Of a stretch of DNA of 64,000 nt, positions 12,928 to 40,599 are shown piece after piece. Source of the stretch: Lycocorax pyrrhopterus obiensis (Eukaryota > Chordata > Aves > Passeriformes > Paradisaeidae); the NCBI GenBank assembly GCA_014706295.1, contig JACSVZ010000002.1, positions 104,762,047 through 104,826,046 of the forward strand, given 5' to 3'. The notes under the pieces are model-generated. The model had not been told where the DNA came from. It saw only the letters and a list, made by a program, of their open reading frames with translations, and ran no database searches. How positions within the stretch are numbered: position 1 is the first letter of the stretch; every line of letters starts with the position of its first letter. The translations under genes were made by a program, and so were the position numbers.

Positions 12928-15573
12928 AGCCCGGCCTGAACTCCCCAGCAGTTTCTAAAGTACATTAAGTTACATAAACACGTCTCGGAAAAGAATACGC
13001 TCCAGCCTGCGATAGTCACCAAAGTGACCCCTCGTACCGCCTCGCACCCGAACCCGCCGGGCCCCCACGGCCGCGGCGCCCCGGGAGCACTGGGGCCCGA
13101 CCCGGCGGGCGATGCCCGCTGCTCTCGGGGCTGTCCGGGCAGAGGGGCAGCGAGGGTGCTGCCGAACCGAGCCTTCCCCTCCTCCCTAGGGCACCCCTGG
13201 TAAGGGATCACGTTTGCAGAGAGCCGAGAGTGGGGGAAGGAGCAACAGCTCTTGCACACGGCTTACCCCCAACCCTTTTTTGGGAGATTGAAGTGCCCGC
13301 GAGGGAATTTGCCTTAATTGGATAGGAAACCTTTTTTTTTTTCCCCCCAATCTGCCTTCTTCCCTCTTTGGCCACAACGACCAGGAGCGATGGTCACCTC
13401 GCTGGCACATCCTCCCCAGCTGGCACATCCTTCCCGCAACCCAGCACCCGCCTGCCCTCAAAAATGTCCCTGCACATGCACCCCCGGGTGTGTAACCCAG
13501 GCATGGTGCAGGAGACACCTGAGAGCCTCCCGGAGCCCCGGGGTGAAAGTTACCTCGCAGAGCGGGATTTGGGGAAGGAGTGACGTAATGAAGAGTTAGG
13601 AGTCTACGATTTGAGCGGTTCGAGAGCAAACCCGAAACGAAAAGGAGTGGAGAGGAAAGGGGTGATTGGAAATGGTTTCCCACGCTGGTGCCAGTTTAAG
13701 CCGGGATTTCTTATCGTGTTTATCGGAGGAAATAAAATGAAGTTTGTAGCCCGGCTATAACGTAAACAGGCTAATCGGCAGTGAAAAAAGCCAAGGCGCC
13801 TGAAGTGTAAAACACAGGTCACTTTGGAGCCAGGGAAAGAGGCGCCTGCCAGGCCAGCGCGGCTGTTCTTCCCAGCCATCCTCACCTTTCGGGCAGGCAC
13901 GCTCCGAGCCCGGGCAGGTCCCCACCGCCCACCCTGGGCTTACATGAGCACCGGCAAACCCCTCCCAGCGAGCAAAGCCCATCACTTGGAAAAAAAAAAA
14001 AAACAACCACTGTATTTCTCGCTTTATATCCACCTTTACACGTGTTTGAAAGACCCTCGTGTTTAACTGGAGAAGTGACATCCAAAAGACTGAAAGGACA
14101 CGCGGGGTTTAAATCTCGGCGCTTTTCAGCACAGAAATTTTCAGTGGCAGCACCCAAGCTGGGGAGAAGAGGCGTGGGCATCGACTCCCGCAGCTTCCAC
14201 TGCTCGTCTCACATTTGGAGGTAAAAAACACGGGAAAAGTGTTTCACGTTTCAAGCTAAGATCGGAAGACGAGCCGGGCAGAAAGCGAATCACTCCCCTC
14301 GCTTGCAAAAGCTCATTTTCTATTTAATATTGCACTCACTAAAATACACCTAAAGGTAAAAAAGGAAAAAAAATCACTTCAGCCTGGCAGGGTGACCGGT
14401 ATTATTTAACGATATTATTTAGAGACAGCTAACAAGAAAGAATCACCTTTAATCATACAATTTAATAAAGAAACGGTTTCTCGGGAAAGTGCTTGTTTTC
14501 CGATCAAACCCCTGCCGCGCTATACCACAAAAATTAACGCGCACAATTAAACTTCCAAGTCACAATCAGTTCACCCACGCCGGCAGAGCGGATCGCTACA
14601 GCCAGTGTTTTGCCGTACCCCCAGCACTGCAAATTCTTCACCTCCCGTTCACCTTGCCTGGAAAGACCGAAAGAAAAGCCGTGCCTACCCCAGGAGCGAC
14701 AGCACCGCGCATCAGCAGGTTTGGGTTCGGGTTCTGTCGGGAGGGCTCATGCCTGTCGGCTGCCGAGAGCCCGGCTCTGCTCTAGTCCAGCCCTTTGCCG
14801 CAGATGACTCTTTCTGTACAAACTGATGATGACAGATATCCAGCTGATAACCTCTGGTGAACGAAGTTATTTTAATTTGCAGTCACTTTCCTGCTAAGTA
14901 CCATATCAGTTTGTACACAGCTGAGATAAGAAGGTTGAGGAGCGGGGGGGTAATAAGAAAGAAACGGAGAAAAAATGCCTACCGCCAGCTGTTGAGATGG
15001 ACACATCCCACAGCTTGCTTTGGCTTCACCTGACGGTTGGGGCAACTCAAGGAGGAGCCACATTTTTTCATCTCGGATAGCTCGGATTTTGACGAGCAAA
15101 AGCTAAGGAGATTTGAGGGAGGGATACGTTCGCCTGGTTGCTTAGACGAAAGCCAAGCGCACATCCCCCCGGGCCGCTGCCAGGGGACGTTCGCTGACAT
15201 GTCGCGAGGCGCGGAGAAAAAAAACTTTACGGAAGTTGAATATTCACTATTTAAAAAAAAGATATTATCTGGGAAGGTGGGAAGAGTGTGTATTATCTCT
15301 GGGTGAAAAATAAATTTTAATAAAAGGAAGAAAAAAGACTGGGGTATCTGGCAGGGCGAACCCTCTCTGCTCTTCCCCGCTCCCCGAGCAGGGGTCCGTC
15401 GCCCCTTCGCTGCGGGCGCCCCGAGGTGCCCCCCCGCCCGCGGCGGCCCGGCTGGCCCCGGGACTGGCACCCCTGCGGAGTCCTGTGTTTGTTTAGGGCT
15501 GGCCGAGCCCAATCAGGGCCGGCTGCCTGCAGTTTTCCGGCAGGGCTGCGAGAGGCGCCTCCTCTCTCCTTTT

Positions 15574-15581
15574 TATATATG
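15574..15581 (+). promoter_or_regulatory. GATA6: TATA box, candidate GATA6 core promoter
   Basis: TATATATG, preceded by CTTTT, is an isolated AT-rich string inside a strongly GC-rich block, followed at once by GCC triplets. A start site about 25-30 bp downstream (around 15605) would be normal for such a box, which would put the 5' end about 1.4 kb upstream of the start-codon exon. The start site is inferred, not seen. Confidence 0.55.
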
Positions 15582-15871
15582 AGCCGCCGGCCGCCGCCGC
15601 CGGACTCGCCGCCGCCACTCGCCCCCGCTGCACTGGATTTACCGCCCGCCGCGGCCCCGCGCCTCGGCCCCATGCGGGGCACCGGCATCAGGTTTGGCCC
15701 CTCTCTTTCCTTGCCTCGCCGCGGTTTCGCTTGTTCTTCCTCGGTCTTCTGCTGCTCCTTCTCTGCCCTCGGGCGCTCCGAAGGGAGCGCGGCGCGGCGG
15801 CGGCCGCCCCTGGCTGGGGGAGCCCGAGGGAGACTGTGTGGGCAAACATCCGATGCCGGTGCCTGGAGCTC

Positions 15872-15990
15872 TTATCTGCCGGAGCCTTATCTCCCAGTTA
15901 TCTTGCAGGAGGGAGAGACGTATTTGGTGCCTATCTGCGAGGGGGCTCTGTGTGTGTGTGTGTCCTGTATTCTCATGCCTGTGGTTATCT
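15872..15990 (-). promoter_or_regulatory. Cluster of five GATA-factor sites near the promoter
   Basis: TTATCT (AGATAA on the minus strand) occurs at 15872, 15887, 15898 and 15985, and CTATCT (AGATAG) at 15931. All five sites are in the same orientation within 119 bp. AGATAA and AGATAG are high-affinity WGATAR sites. Their density in otherwise GC-rich sequence suggests GATA-factor binding, possibly autoregulation by GATA6 or input from GATA4. They lie about 270-390 bp downstream of the expected start site, so in the 5' UTR exon or first intron. Confidence 0.55.
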
Positions 15991-16479
15991 GGAGAGCCCC
16001 GAGGTGGGCTGAGAACGGAGAGCCTCGCCTTCTCTTGCTGTCACTTCTCTGTGTCCCCTTTCTCTTTCTGCCCCTTCTCCCACGGGCTGGGCACCGGGCT
16101 CTCTGTGTCTGTCTGTCCGGCCTTTCTCATGCTGGCAAGCTGCGAACTGACACCGCTCGGCTCGGGACGGGTGTCACCCCCGCAAGGTGTGCTGGGGCTC
16201 GGGGCAGGCCCCCAGGCACGGCTGTCCGCTGGATCGGGCCCCTACGCCAGGCACACCCCGCCCGGCCTCGGTCTGTGTCCCGCCGCCGCCGCGCACACTT
16301 CGGGCCCGGCCTGTGCGCATCTCCCGTCTCCCGGGTGTCTTTCCCTCCTCCTCCTCCTTTCCGTGACCTTGGGCTGGAAATAGGCAAACAAGCGAGGCGA
16401 TGCGTGGAAGAGCTAACATCGCTCTCCGGCGAAGTAACCTTAAAGAGATCGCCTTACTAATTGTTTTCTCAGTGGAACC

Positions 16480-16494
16480 GAGTCAAATGACTCA
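16480..16494. promoter_or_regulatory. AP-1/bZIP site within an inverted repeat
   Basis: GAGTCA at 16480-16485 and TGACTC at 16488-16493 form an inverted repeat with two intervening bases, and TGACTCA (16488-16494) is the consensus AP-1 element. It lies about 530 bp upstream of the start codon, in the probable first intron. Confidence 0.4.
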
Positions 16495-16887
16495 TTCATT
16501 GAAATAATCATAACAACGACAGCAGCCAAGGAAGGGCAGAGACAGGGAAAAATGCCCCTTCGCCCCCCTCTGTCCCCACGCCCCTACGCCCACCTTTGCC
16601 CCGGCGTGCTTCATGTTCAAATCTGCAGCCCGGGATGCCAAGGGAGAGGGGAGAAGCCCTCCCGCGGTGCGGAAAGCGGGGCCGGAGCCGCAGCCCTGGC
16701 CCCGCGGGACTGGCGTCTCCCGGCCCGTCTTGACCTGGGCTGCCTGATCCCATTCCGCTGGGGCGAGGGACAACAGCGCCGAGGCGACATGACTGATTAA
16801 GCGCTCAGAGGGGCCAGATAAGCTCTGATGAATCTCATTACGGGAGGGAGACGGGCTGTCCTGTTTGCAAACTTTGTTATGATTATT

Positions 16888-17002
16888 TCTCTCTCCCCCA
16901 CTTCCCTGCTCTTTTGTGTCCTCCTTCCCCGCCCTGCCCTGCCGATCCCCCCCTCCACTCCTCCTCCTCCTCCCCTCCTCGCCCTTCCCCATCCACACCC
17001 AG
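16888..17002 (+). promoter_or_regulatory. GATA6: Pyrimidine tract and splice acceptor before the start-codon exon
   Basis: More than 100 nt of almost pure C/T, including CTC repeats at about 16960-16980, ends at CACACCCAG (16994-17002). It fits a 3' splice site with the exon beginning at 17003, 19 nt before the ATG, and argues that the 5' UTR is split between an upstream exon and this one. Confidence 0.65.
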
Positions 17003-17021
17003 CGGCTAGAAGGGGACCTGG

Positions 17022-35226
<18,205 letters not shown>

Positions 35227-35491
35227 CCTGGTGTGAGGGAAGCTGGATCCTGGCAGCCCCCAGACATCTGCGCACAGTTTCCTCTGCGGAGCGGTCGCAG
35301 CGGCAGTGAGAGTGCTGGCAAAGACCATTCCTCTGAAACAGTTTTTGAGCCTTGGTGGTAGAGGTGTTTTTCTCCTTCTGAAAGAGGCTTTGCCAAAGCA
35401 TCCAGTCCCTCATCTATGCAAGAAAAATGTAGGGAAAGCAAATGACCACCGGGGATAACTAATGCAGCCTTACACTCTCAAAAAATGCCTT

Positions 35492-35546
35492 CAAAAACCC
35501 AAAAAAAGAAAAAAAAAGGAAAAGAAAAAGAAAAAAAAAAGAAGAG
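35492..35546. repeat. A-rich purine tract in the 3' UTR
   Basis: AAAAAAG-type units without pyrimidines over about 55 bp, inside the GATA6 3' UTR. Confidence 0.8.
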
Positions 35547-36630
35547 ATAAACCCACACCTATTGATAGATTCCAGAAATACATTCTTGACTTACCCAGCA
35601 GCGCTGCCTTTCTGATTGTATAGTGGTTTTCACTCTCTCATCGCCTTTTCCCCTAAGAATTTGGTGGAAGTTGTCAGCATCGGGGAGGGAGGAGCAAAGA
35701 CTTTAATATCAGAGATAGTGAGATACTTCTTAATGAGTGTCAGAAGTGCTTACAGCTTGAGTTGACACAGACTTCTCGCACCAAACATTTGATGTCTTCG
35801 CCCCGTCAGACCTCTCCTGTGCCCTCCATCTTCAGCGTGCCTTGCTCTGCTCTTTAGAGCCCAGCTAAGTCCCTGGAAGAAATCACAACATTTGGTACAA
35901 GTCCCACAAGGTCCAGCTGATTAAGGAGATTTTGGGATTGTTTTTTTTTGGTTTAAAATATTTACTCACTTTTCAAGACTGCGATATAACTTTTAAAGTA
36001 CACTGTGACTGAGATTTACGAAAGTCCGTGTTTCCTGGCTGAACTGTATAGAGTCAGTCAAAATTTGTAAACAGGGTAGCAATCAGATATTTTTCTTCCA
36101 TATATACAATAATTTTTTTAAAGAAGTGCAATTTGCGTTGCAGCAATCAGTGTTAAATCATTTGCATAAGATTTAACAGCGGTTTTTATACGAATGAATG
36201 AATGTAAACATTTTAACTTAATGGTACGTAAATAATTTAAAAGAAAAACTTAACTAGGCATCCTTAGGCTTTTTAGCGCAACAAAAATGCATCCACTTTC
36301 TGTATTTCCAGTTGTTAAAGCAAGAGTTTCAAAGAACAAGCCTTCTCTCAGGAAAATTGCCCTACTCAATTGCTCCGAAGTGTTGTACAAAAATGCAAAT
36401 GCATCCCCAAGGGGTTTTTTTGCCATTGAATAAGTGTGTGATGGAAAGAAACAAACTGCAATGAAACTTTACTACCTAACTGATACATATGTAAATACTG
36501 CAGAAGATATCTAGGCATCTTGAAAATGTAGGATGCGATCTGTATAGTGTGACTGATGCATAGTTAGGTTGGTTTCTGTTGGTTTTTAAGTGGGATGTCA
36601 TTTGGAAAGTTTTTTCATCAGAGCTTTACA

Positions 36631-36636
36631 AATAAA
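36631..36636 (+). terminator. GATA6: Polyadenylation signal of GATA6
   Basis: This is the only canonical AATAAA between the stop codon and 36700. It is followed 15-30 nt later by a T-rich run (36654-36666) and TGTACAGTGTG, a plausible downstream element, so cleavage near 36650 is expected. Confidence 0.75.
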
Positions 36637-36655
36637 AGGGTATCATTTTGGGATT

Positions 36656-39600
36656 TTTTTTTTTTTCTGTACAGTGTGCCTTTTCATTTGTCTCCAACAC
36701 AATTGTTAAGCTACATTAAAAGCTATGGAAATGTACCTGGTGCAGGTGGCATGTCTGATGGCTGCAAGGAAGGTCTCCAGCTGAAGTGCCTGCTCTGCCT
36801 GCCTAAGTCTGCATTGTGTGGTTTTTCTGCAGCTCCCTTCAGTACACCTTCTGATGATATGTAAAACTAGGGCTTCCACCTACCAACAGAGGCTCCTTGT
36901 GGGCGCACATGCCGTTTTTGTGGTGAAGGTCTGGGGAACTGCACCCATGCCCTGTGAGAACTATCATTGTTTTGCTTGCCCTTCACACCATAGCTAAAGG
37001 GTGTCACCCAGGTTCCCTGAGTGGGCAAATATCAGAATGTCACCCACTGCAGACACAACTGCTGGGTGGCAGAGCCTTTGAGTGCCAGCTGGCATCCTCC
37101 TGTGGTCAAAGGTGAAGGGCGGCAAAAACTGAAGGCACTGCTGCTGAAAAGAGAAGACAGTGAATTTTAGCCACTAAGGGAAGTGGAAAAACTTTCACTG
37201 GCTCTGAGGACTGGTTCTCTTCATTGCTCAGCTTATTGGAGCCAGACTTACTGCCGGGTGTGATATCCAGCTATGTCAGCAGTGCTGTTGGACTGGGAAG
37301 CCAGGATGCCCAACCTCCATACCCAGTGACCTGTGGAGTGGCTGCAGTGTGTCTCTTTGCCTCTCTGTGCCAGACCTTCTTTTGGGGTGAATTGGGGTAG
37401 CTCCTTGGCCTCCAGTGAAGCTATGCTGACTTGCACCAGCCAAGAATCTGCCCCTTGGTTTTCCAAACCTGGCAGTTGAGGCCGCCTCCTTACGCTGGAG
37501 GTGTTCTGAGGACCATGGGATGAACGCTGCAGCACAGCCCCAGGAGGAAAACTGATCCTAGAAAAAAGGGATCAGGCCGAGCCTTGCCTGGGGTTTGGGG
37601 TGCTGTGGCCAGCCAGGAGTGGGGATCACTCGCCCTTCCTGGGGGGTTGTAATGCCACGTACAGTACTGGGCCACCTCATGCCCTTGCTGCCTGTGGGTT
37701 AATGTGGCCAGGTACCGCAGCCCTGCTAGCCCTGGAGCCATGTGGGCTTGGATCTTGTGATTCACAAAAATAAATAGTTATCTAAGTACCAATTGAGCCA
37801 CGCAGAGAAACACTGGGCTTAGAAAACAAAAGATGTGGACAAGAGGGTGAACATCTTTCCTCTTGAAGCATCTCCTGGCTAAAATGCCCTTATTTGTGAT
37901 TTTACAAGTGTTGACACTTAAATGGATAAAAAAGCTGTTGCTGACTGGTGTTGCAGATTGTTCAGCCTCAGCTAGGGTCAGCATCCTTTCTTGTTTCCCT
38001 TTTCCTTTTCCCTTTTTCTTGCCAGGGGTGATGTTTGGTGTGCCACTTCTGAAAAGCTTAGCACATAACCCATACCTACTGGGTGTGTCAGAGCTGCATT
38101 GCTCGGAGTTACCATAAAGCAGGAGGTTTAGGCCAGCATGTTCTAGTTTTGGGCTGCTGATCCAGCAGAAAAAGTCATCGGGTTGCTGATGCTCTTGCTG
38201 GCAGCCTGTGGAAGGCCACGTTGCTTTGAAACCCTGTGGCAACATTTGAGAGGGCTCCTAGGAGGCCCTGCTCCCTTCTCAGCACCACCTTAACCCGGGG
38301 TCTATCTTAAGAAAATAAGTCTTGCAGGGGGCATATAAAGATGCCCTATGTGAAAGCCTTCCTCTTGGATCTGAGGATGAAAACACTCTTTTAGGTGATA
38401 TCAGGGAAAAAAAAGCCCTAGAACCCCCCCAATATTTCATAGGGAAGGTATTTCCAATTATTTCTTATCAGCAAAAAAATCAAGAATGGAATATTTTTCC
38501 TCCTTGGACCAGAGGCAGAGCTGTCAGGTTTTCAACCCTCTTTAGGAGTCAAGTGGGGTGCAGCACCATGTTGCCTTACTGAAAAGGTGCTGAAGACCTC
38601 AGAGCCAGGTTCTGTGTTATGATTTTACATAGAAAAAGACTGTGAGAACGTACCTCCATACTTCCCAAAACTGCCCTCCAAGTGTGCTGATTGCTGGAGC
38701 TGCTACTCCTAGACGAAATAAAGGTTTCTTTATTTTTTTATTATTTTGCCTTTTAGTCCTGCTGAGCCAGCACAGCTCTGAGTGTGTGAGCTGGACTTTG
38801 CTCTGGCTCTTACATTGCCGTATCACTGCTACTGATGGATGGCTTGGACAAACGCTTCCCTCACTTATCACCATTTCTCTGCAGGGACAGCCCTGGGCTG
38901 GGCTGCGAAAGAGCAAAGGAAGAGTTTGATCATGAGTTTTGGTTACTAGTGAGACTGAACAAGCCCGGTTGACCCCAGAGCATCTTTCTAGTACCAGAAT
39001 GAAGCTTCAGAGTTGACAAGAAATATTAGAAGGCTCAGGTTTGCTTGGGTGGCCTCTCAAGATCAGACTGCTCCTGTCCACGTGTGTTACTCTGGCCTCC
39101 AATCTTCCTGAAGTTCTAGATTCTGTTTTAGTAGACTTCCCAACATGCTCATCCACAATCATATGTTCTTCTGCTCAAAGTGCTTGAAATAAGATGAGAT
39201 CCCTACTGTGGCTCAGAGCGGCATTTTTCAGCACGTCAGTGAGGGTGTGTGCTGGTGTGGTATGAGGGCGTGCAGCAGCTGCCAGGCTTGGGTCGGTGAC
39301 CTAGAGAACCAACCCAGGCAAAGAGAACTAGCCTTGGACAGGCTGCCCAAAGGGCGTAAGAGGTGCCTGGCTGTTTCCAGAACTGTAGGTGGCCTTTGTT
39401 TCCTGTGAATGATCAGAGGGCAAAAATCTGGGTGTGAAGTGAGGAGCCAAGTAGCTGATTTTTGTTTTCTTGCTGCAAAGCTAGACAAAGCCATACATTG
39501 GCTCTGTAACATTTGCCATATAGAACTCGTGTAATTTAGTGTCTGTTCCTGCACAAAAATAAGATAATTTCTGCTCCTTTCCAAGAGGAGAAGGGATTTA

Positions 39601-40019
39601 GGAGTGACACCCTGTCCTTCCTATTGTGAGCCTTAGTTGAGCACAGGCTGCAGAAACCCGAAATGGACTTCAACCCTTCCTGTGTGCTCACAGCTCCAGA
39701 TCTTCTTTTATCCAGCTGTCATGAACTTCATTCCTCACAGATCCTCCAGTTCCTAAATCTGTATACACTGGACATTCCAGTGTTTTGTCAAACACACTGA
39801 ATTCGGTATTAAAATATAGGGCAAGGGTTGTTGCAGTGGGCCAGCAAGGAGGAAACTGAAGGCTTGAGGAGCAGTTTCATGTGCCTTCTGCTCCATATGT
39901 TGCAAAAGGCTTGAGGCCTTCACTACATATTTGTAATGTGTTTTGGAAACACTTCTCAATGTTTCCTCAAAGCTATCTGATGGAAGTTGGTATCATATCT
40001 AGGAGAGGGGAGTAGAATT
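36656..40019. other. Intergenic sequence downstream of GATA6
   Basis: I see no gene or identifiable repeat in this stretch. The GC-richer part at 37200-37770 has a 91-codon minus-strand frame that resembles nothing I know. Confidence 0.6.
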
Positions 40020-40077
40020 TCACAGAATCACAGAATCATTTAGGTTGGAAAAGACCTTCAGGATCATCAAGTCCCAC
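40020..40077 (-). mobile_element. CR1 LINE, 3'-end fragment
   Basis: CACAGAATCACAGAATCATT followed by TAGGTTGGAAAAGACCTTCA and GATCATCAAGTCC is the reverse complement of the classic avian CR1 3' end with its ATTCTGTG-type tail. Only about 60 bp remain, typical of heavily 5'-truncated CR1 copies. Confidence 0.85.
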
Positions 40078-40179
40078 CTTTGATCTATAAATTTAGGTGC
40101 CTGAGTGGACATGCCATCAAACAGGAGTTGCCAATGTTGTAAACAAAAGTGCTAATGTACTCCTTGAACAAATAATAAG

Positions 40180-40560
40180 GAAAATAATGAGTAGGAGTAA
40201 GGAGGCAATTTTACTTTGGAAAGCTGCATACAGATCTGGCACCCACATTTGAAAAGGGTGTATAAAAATTGGCAGAGGTAGAGAAGAGAATCACTGAAAT
40301 GATTTATGAGCTGAGGAAAATATCTGGTCTTGATAAACTCAAAGACCACGGTCTGCTTAGAGTATCTGAAGGAAGACTAAAATGTGACTGGTGTAATAAG
40401 TCCCTTTATGGAGAGAAAATGATAGGTGCTAAGCTGCCTTTGACCTTGGAGAGAAAGACATAACGAGATCTAGTGGCTAGAAGGTGAAATTGGATTAATT
40501 AAAGAGATAATTTAGCTACAGATGAAACAGTGAACATAATTAGTGATGGGGGCAATAGCC
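40180..40560 (+). mobile_element. Ancient L3/CR1-like LINE 3'-region remnant
   Basis: The order of blocks TACAGATCTGGCACCCACAT, AAATTGGCAGAGGTAGAGAA, ATCACTGAAATGATTTATGA, TCTGGTCTTGATAAACTC and GACATAACGAGATCTAGTGG matches the 3' region of L3/CR1-type LINEs known in amniotes (in which CAGTTCTGGGCACC, GGACAAATTGG, AACAAAAATGATT and ATAACGAG-type blocks occur in that order). It is highly diverged; the boundaries are approximate. The recognition is from memory of the family. Confidence 0.6.
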
Positions 40561-40599
40561 AGGAAAGAAGACGAGTACTCAATCTCTTGTTGCCTTCGC

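Larger units (their letters stand above)
9400..15339. promoter_or_regulatory. 5' flank of GATA6 with probable regulatory modules
   Basis: Composition shifts from AT-rich to mixed with CpG-rich islands (about 10980-11300 and 12150-13150). Homeodomain-type (ATTAAT, TAATTA), GATA and bZIP motifs recur, and transposons seem absent, which is usual for developmental regulator loci. The clearest motif group is at 12831-12927; others are around 13711 and 14835-14930. Open frames on both strands here arise from GC content. Calling this regulatory is inference. Confidence 0.4.
35227..36655 (+). other. GATA6: GATA6 3' untranslated region
   Basis: About 1.4 kb from the stop codon to just past the AATAAA at 36631. 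It has an A-rich purine stretch (35492-35546), an 8-mer matching the miR-181 seed (36199-36206), an octamer ATTTGCAT near 36158, and a Pumilio-type TGTAAATA (36490-36497). The length is similar to that of mammalian GATA6 3' UTRs. The cleavage point is inferred. Confidence 0.75.

Noticed and set aside
1..15000. miR-1/miR-133 cluster, which lies near GATA6 in vertebrates
   Set aside because: No mature miR-1 or miR-133 sequence was seen on either strand; the cluster is expected farther away, in MIB1.
15426..16460. 344-codon plus-strand frame in the promoter region
   Set aside because: It lies in a CpG island where stop codons are rare; the residues are Pro/Arg/Leu-biased with no domain, and a TATA box and GATA sites occupy the same bases.
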